Shown: piece after piece, positions 62,390 through 64,000 of the stretch
Numbering within the stretch: the first letter of the stretch is position 1
How the letters are laid out: the number at the start of each line of letters is the position of its first letter
Source: Hippophae tibetana
Taxonomy: Eukaryota > Streptophyta > Magnoliopsida > Rosales > Elaeagnaceae
NCBI GenBank assembly: GCA_037013495.1
Contig: JAZDXN010000026.1
Span: forward strand, 2,356,001 to 2,420,000
Length of the DNA: 64,000 nt
Direction of reading: 5' to 3'
Notes under the pieces: model-generated
What the model was told of the DNA's origin: nothing
Databases searched by the model: none
Seen by the model: the letters and a program-made list of their open reading frames with translations, nothing else
Program-made: the position numbers and the translations under genes

Positions 62390-63844
62390 TACGTTTGTTT
62401 ATTTATATTTCCAATAAGTCTCTATTCTTCAAAAAAAATAAGAGAAGTGAAAAAGAAAGTGGATGTCGTTCACATTTTCAAAAACAACAAAACATTTGGT
62501 AAATATGAGTTACAACTTTCAACGGAGATATCTTTTAACTCGGGTATCGAAACCACTTTTATAATATATCAAATTGAAGCTCATATCAAATTACACAATA
62601 TATTTGGTGCCGCCCAAGAAAATCATTTTTGTACACAAATTACATCGTTTACATCACTTACCGAGTGTTTAAAGTTTTTGATGCACCATTTTCATTTTTC
62701 TTATTTCTGGTTTAATTCAATAGAGCAATATAGGAGATATTGGTGCCGACCTAGGGTTGTTTATTTATATTTCCAATAAGTTTCTTTTCTTCAAAAAAAA
62801 ATAGCAGAAGAGAAAAAGAAAGAGGATATCGTTCACATTTTCAAAAACAACAAAATATTTGGTAAATATAAGTTACAACTTTCAACGGAGATATCTTTTG
62901 ACTCGGGTATCGAAACAACTATTATAATATATCAAATCGAAGCTCGTATCAAATTACACAATAAGTTTTGGTCTAACCCAGGAAAATCGTTTTTGTACCC
63001 AAATTATATCGTTTATATTACTTATCGAGTGTTTAAAGTTATTGACGCACCATTTTCATTTTTCTTATTTCTGGTTTAATTCAATAGAGCTATACAAGAG
63101 ATATTGGTGCGGACCTAGGGTTGTTGATTTATATTTCCAAAAAGTCTCTATTCTTCCAAAAAAAATAAGAGAAGAGAAAAAGAAAGAAGATGTCGTTCAC
63201 ATTTTCAAAAACAACAAAATATTTGGTAAATATAAGTTACAACTTTCAACGGAGATATCTTTTGACTCGGGTATCGAAACAACTATTATAATATATCAAA
63301 TCGAAGCTCGTATCAAATTACACAATATGTTTTGGTCCCGACCAGGAAAATCATTTTTGTACCCAAATTATATCGTTTATATTACTTATCGAGTGTTTAA
63401 AGTTTTTGACGCACAATTTTCATTTTTCTTACTTCTGGTTTAATTCAATAGAGCTATACAGGAGATAATGGTGCCGACCTAGGGTTGTTTATTTATATTT
63501 CCAATAAGTCTCTTTTCTTCAAAAAAAAAATAGGAGAAGAGAAAAAGAAAGAGGATGTTGTTTACATTTTCAAAAACAACAAAAAATTTATTAAATATAA
63601 GTTACAACTTTCAACGGAGATATCTTTTGACTCGGGTATCGAAACCACTATTATAATATATCAAATCGAAGCTCGTATCAAATTACACAATATGTTTTGC
63701 TCCCGCCCAAGAAAATCGTTTTTGTACCCAAATTACATCGTTTACATCACTTAACGAGTGTTTAAAGTTTTTGACGCACCGTTTTCATTTTTCATACTTC
63801 TGGTTTAATTAAATAGAGCTATAGAGGAGATAATGGTGCCGACC
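62390..63844 (+). repeat. Block resembling 52567-53658 at ~9.82-kb offset
   Basis: The tail of monomer 62390 (TTTTTGATGCACC, GAGCAATATAGG) matches that of 52567. Monomer 62752 (CAATAAGTTTCTTTTC, ATAGCAGAAG) matches 52930 at an offset of 9,822 bp. Monomer 63480 (AAAAAATTTATTAAATATAAG, CATCACTTAACGAG) matches 53294 at 10,186 bp. One extra monomer, 63116, is interposed and carries features of 62752. Confidence 0.82.
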
Positions 63845-64000
63845 TAGGGTTGTTTATTTATATTTCCAATAAGCTCTTTTCTTCAAAAAAAATAAGAGAA
63901 GAGAAAAAGAAAGAGGATGTCGTTCACATTTTAAAAAATAACAAAAGATTTGGTAAATATGAGTTAGAACTTTCAATGGAAATATCTTTTGACACGGATA

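Larger units (their letters stand above)
1..64000 (+). repeat. AT-rich satellite array, ~364-bp monomer, ~176 head-to-tail copies
   Basis: The whole window is built from one monomer. Its landmark GACCTAGGG (variants include GACCTACGG, GACTTAGGG, GACCTAGAC and GACCTAGCT) is found 175 times, all on the + strand, at intervals of 360-370 bp. The first landmark T is at 221 and the last at 63845, giving a mean of 363.6 bp when the one deleted boundary is counted. Conserved blocks follow in the same order in every copy: a TTTATATTTCCAATAAG block, a run of 7-13 A, a purine tract, GTCGTTCACATTTTC, GAGTTACAACTTTCAACGG, GAGATATCTTTTGACTCGGG, CTATTATAATATATC, GGTCCCGACCAGG or a variant, TCGTTTACATCACTTA, TTTTTGACGCACCATTTTC, and TAATTCAATAGAGCTATA. 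I saw no break, inversion or foreign insert. A centromeric or heterochromatic role is inferred from structure only. Confidence 0.98.
53659..64000 (+). repeat. Array zone 5: four/five-monomer units, then divergent family
   Basis: Boundaries are at 53659, 54024, 54385, 54748, 55111, 55474, 55840, 56201, 56564, 56928, 57293, 57654, 58017, 58380, 58745, 59106, 59469, 59832, 60197, 60560, 60924, 61293, 61656, 62020, 62390, 62752, 63116, 63480 and 63845. Marks absent elsewhere include CAATAAGCCTCTTTTC, GACCTAGACTTG with CTTTTAAAATAAAAAATAAG, and CAATAACTCTGTTTGCTTC. The last partial monomer runs off the window end. Confidence 0.88.

Noticed and set aside
279-63754. Dozens of short predicted proteins of 64-135 residues (for example 957-1277, 19748-20155, 34018-34380, 62025-62417) as real genes
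   Set aside because: All are the same satellite sequence. Most start at TTG or GTG, many sister copies carry stops, a 1-bp difference between monomer classes changes the frame, and no known domain is visible.
1-64000. CRISPR array, given regular repeats
   Set aside because: The repeat unit is about 364 bp with no unique spacers, and no cas-like gene is present.
1-64000. LTR element or other virus-derived element
   Set aside because: No reverse transcriptase, integrase, capsid or terminal-repeat structure was seen. The array is simple satellite.

Overview
The window is one uninterrupted head-to-tail satellite DNA array. A single monomer of about 364 bp, roughly 30% G+C on the lines I counted by eye, repeats from base 1 to base 64000. 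The landmark GACCTAGGG, or a clear variant, recurs 175 times, always on the + strand. Counting one monomer boundary lost to a deletion near 5.29 kb, about 176 monomer copies are present at a mean spacing of 363.6 bp. I saw no inverted segment, no inserted transposon, no non-repeat spacer, no RNA gene and no credible protein-coding gene. The many short open frames are the same satellite sequence read over and over.

The organism is a eukaryote with large satellite blocks. A monomer near two nucleosome repeats (2 x 182), high A+T and megabase-style homogenised organisation suit a centromeric, pericentromeric or heterochromatic-knob satellite. I lean towards a plant, where 320-370 bp satellites are common, but this is a low-confidence inference because I do not recognise the family by name.

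Layout. (1) 1-12.2 kb: zone with six-monomer (about 2,185 bp) spacing of a marker monomer, including two nearly identical consecutive units at 6730-8914 and 8915-11099. (2) 12.2-24.9 kb: mixed monomers with short duplicated blocks. (3) 24.9-36.6 kb: shuffled cassettes, including a duplicated 1,455-bp block at an exact offset of 1,820 bp. (4) 36.6-53.7 kb: recurring four-monomer cassettes, a tandem dimer duplication and a long-range offset of about 9.82 kb (27 monomers). (5) 53.7-64 kb: a five-monomer unit followed by four-monomer units derived from it, then a more divergent family to the window end.

The most informative signals are recombination footprints. Several monomers have the head of one neighbour and the tail of the next, exactly as unequal crossing-over would leave them, and higher-order units differ by one whole monomer. 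Within the monomer I note a long purine tract opposed by a complementary pyrimidine tract, a GC-rich motif present twice, a short dyad, well-retained CpG sites, and a weak CENP-B-box-like match. I found no new gene system. What merits a second look is the multi-scale higher-order architecture.
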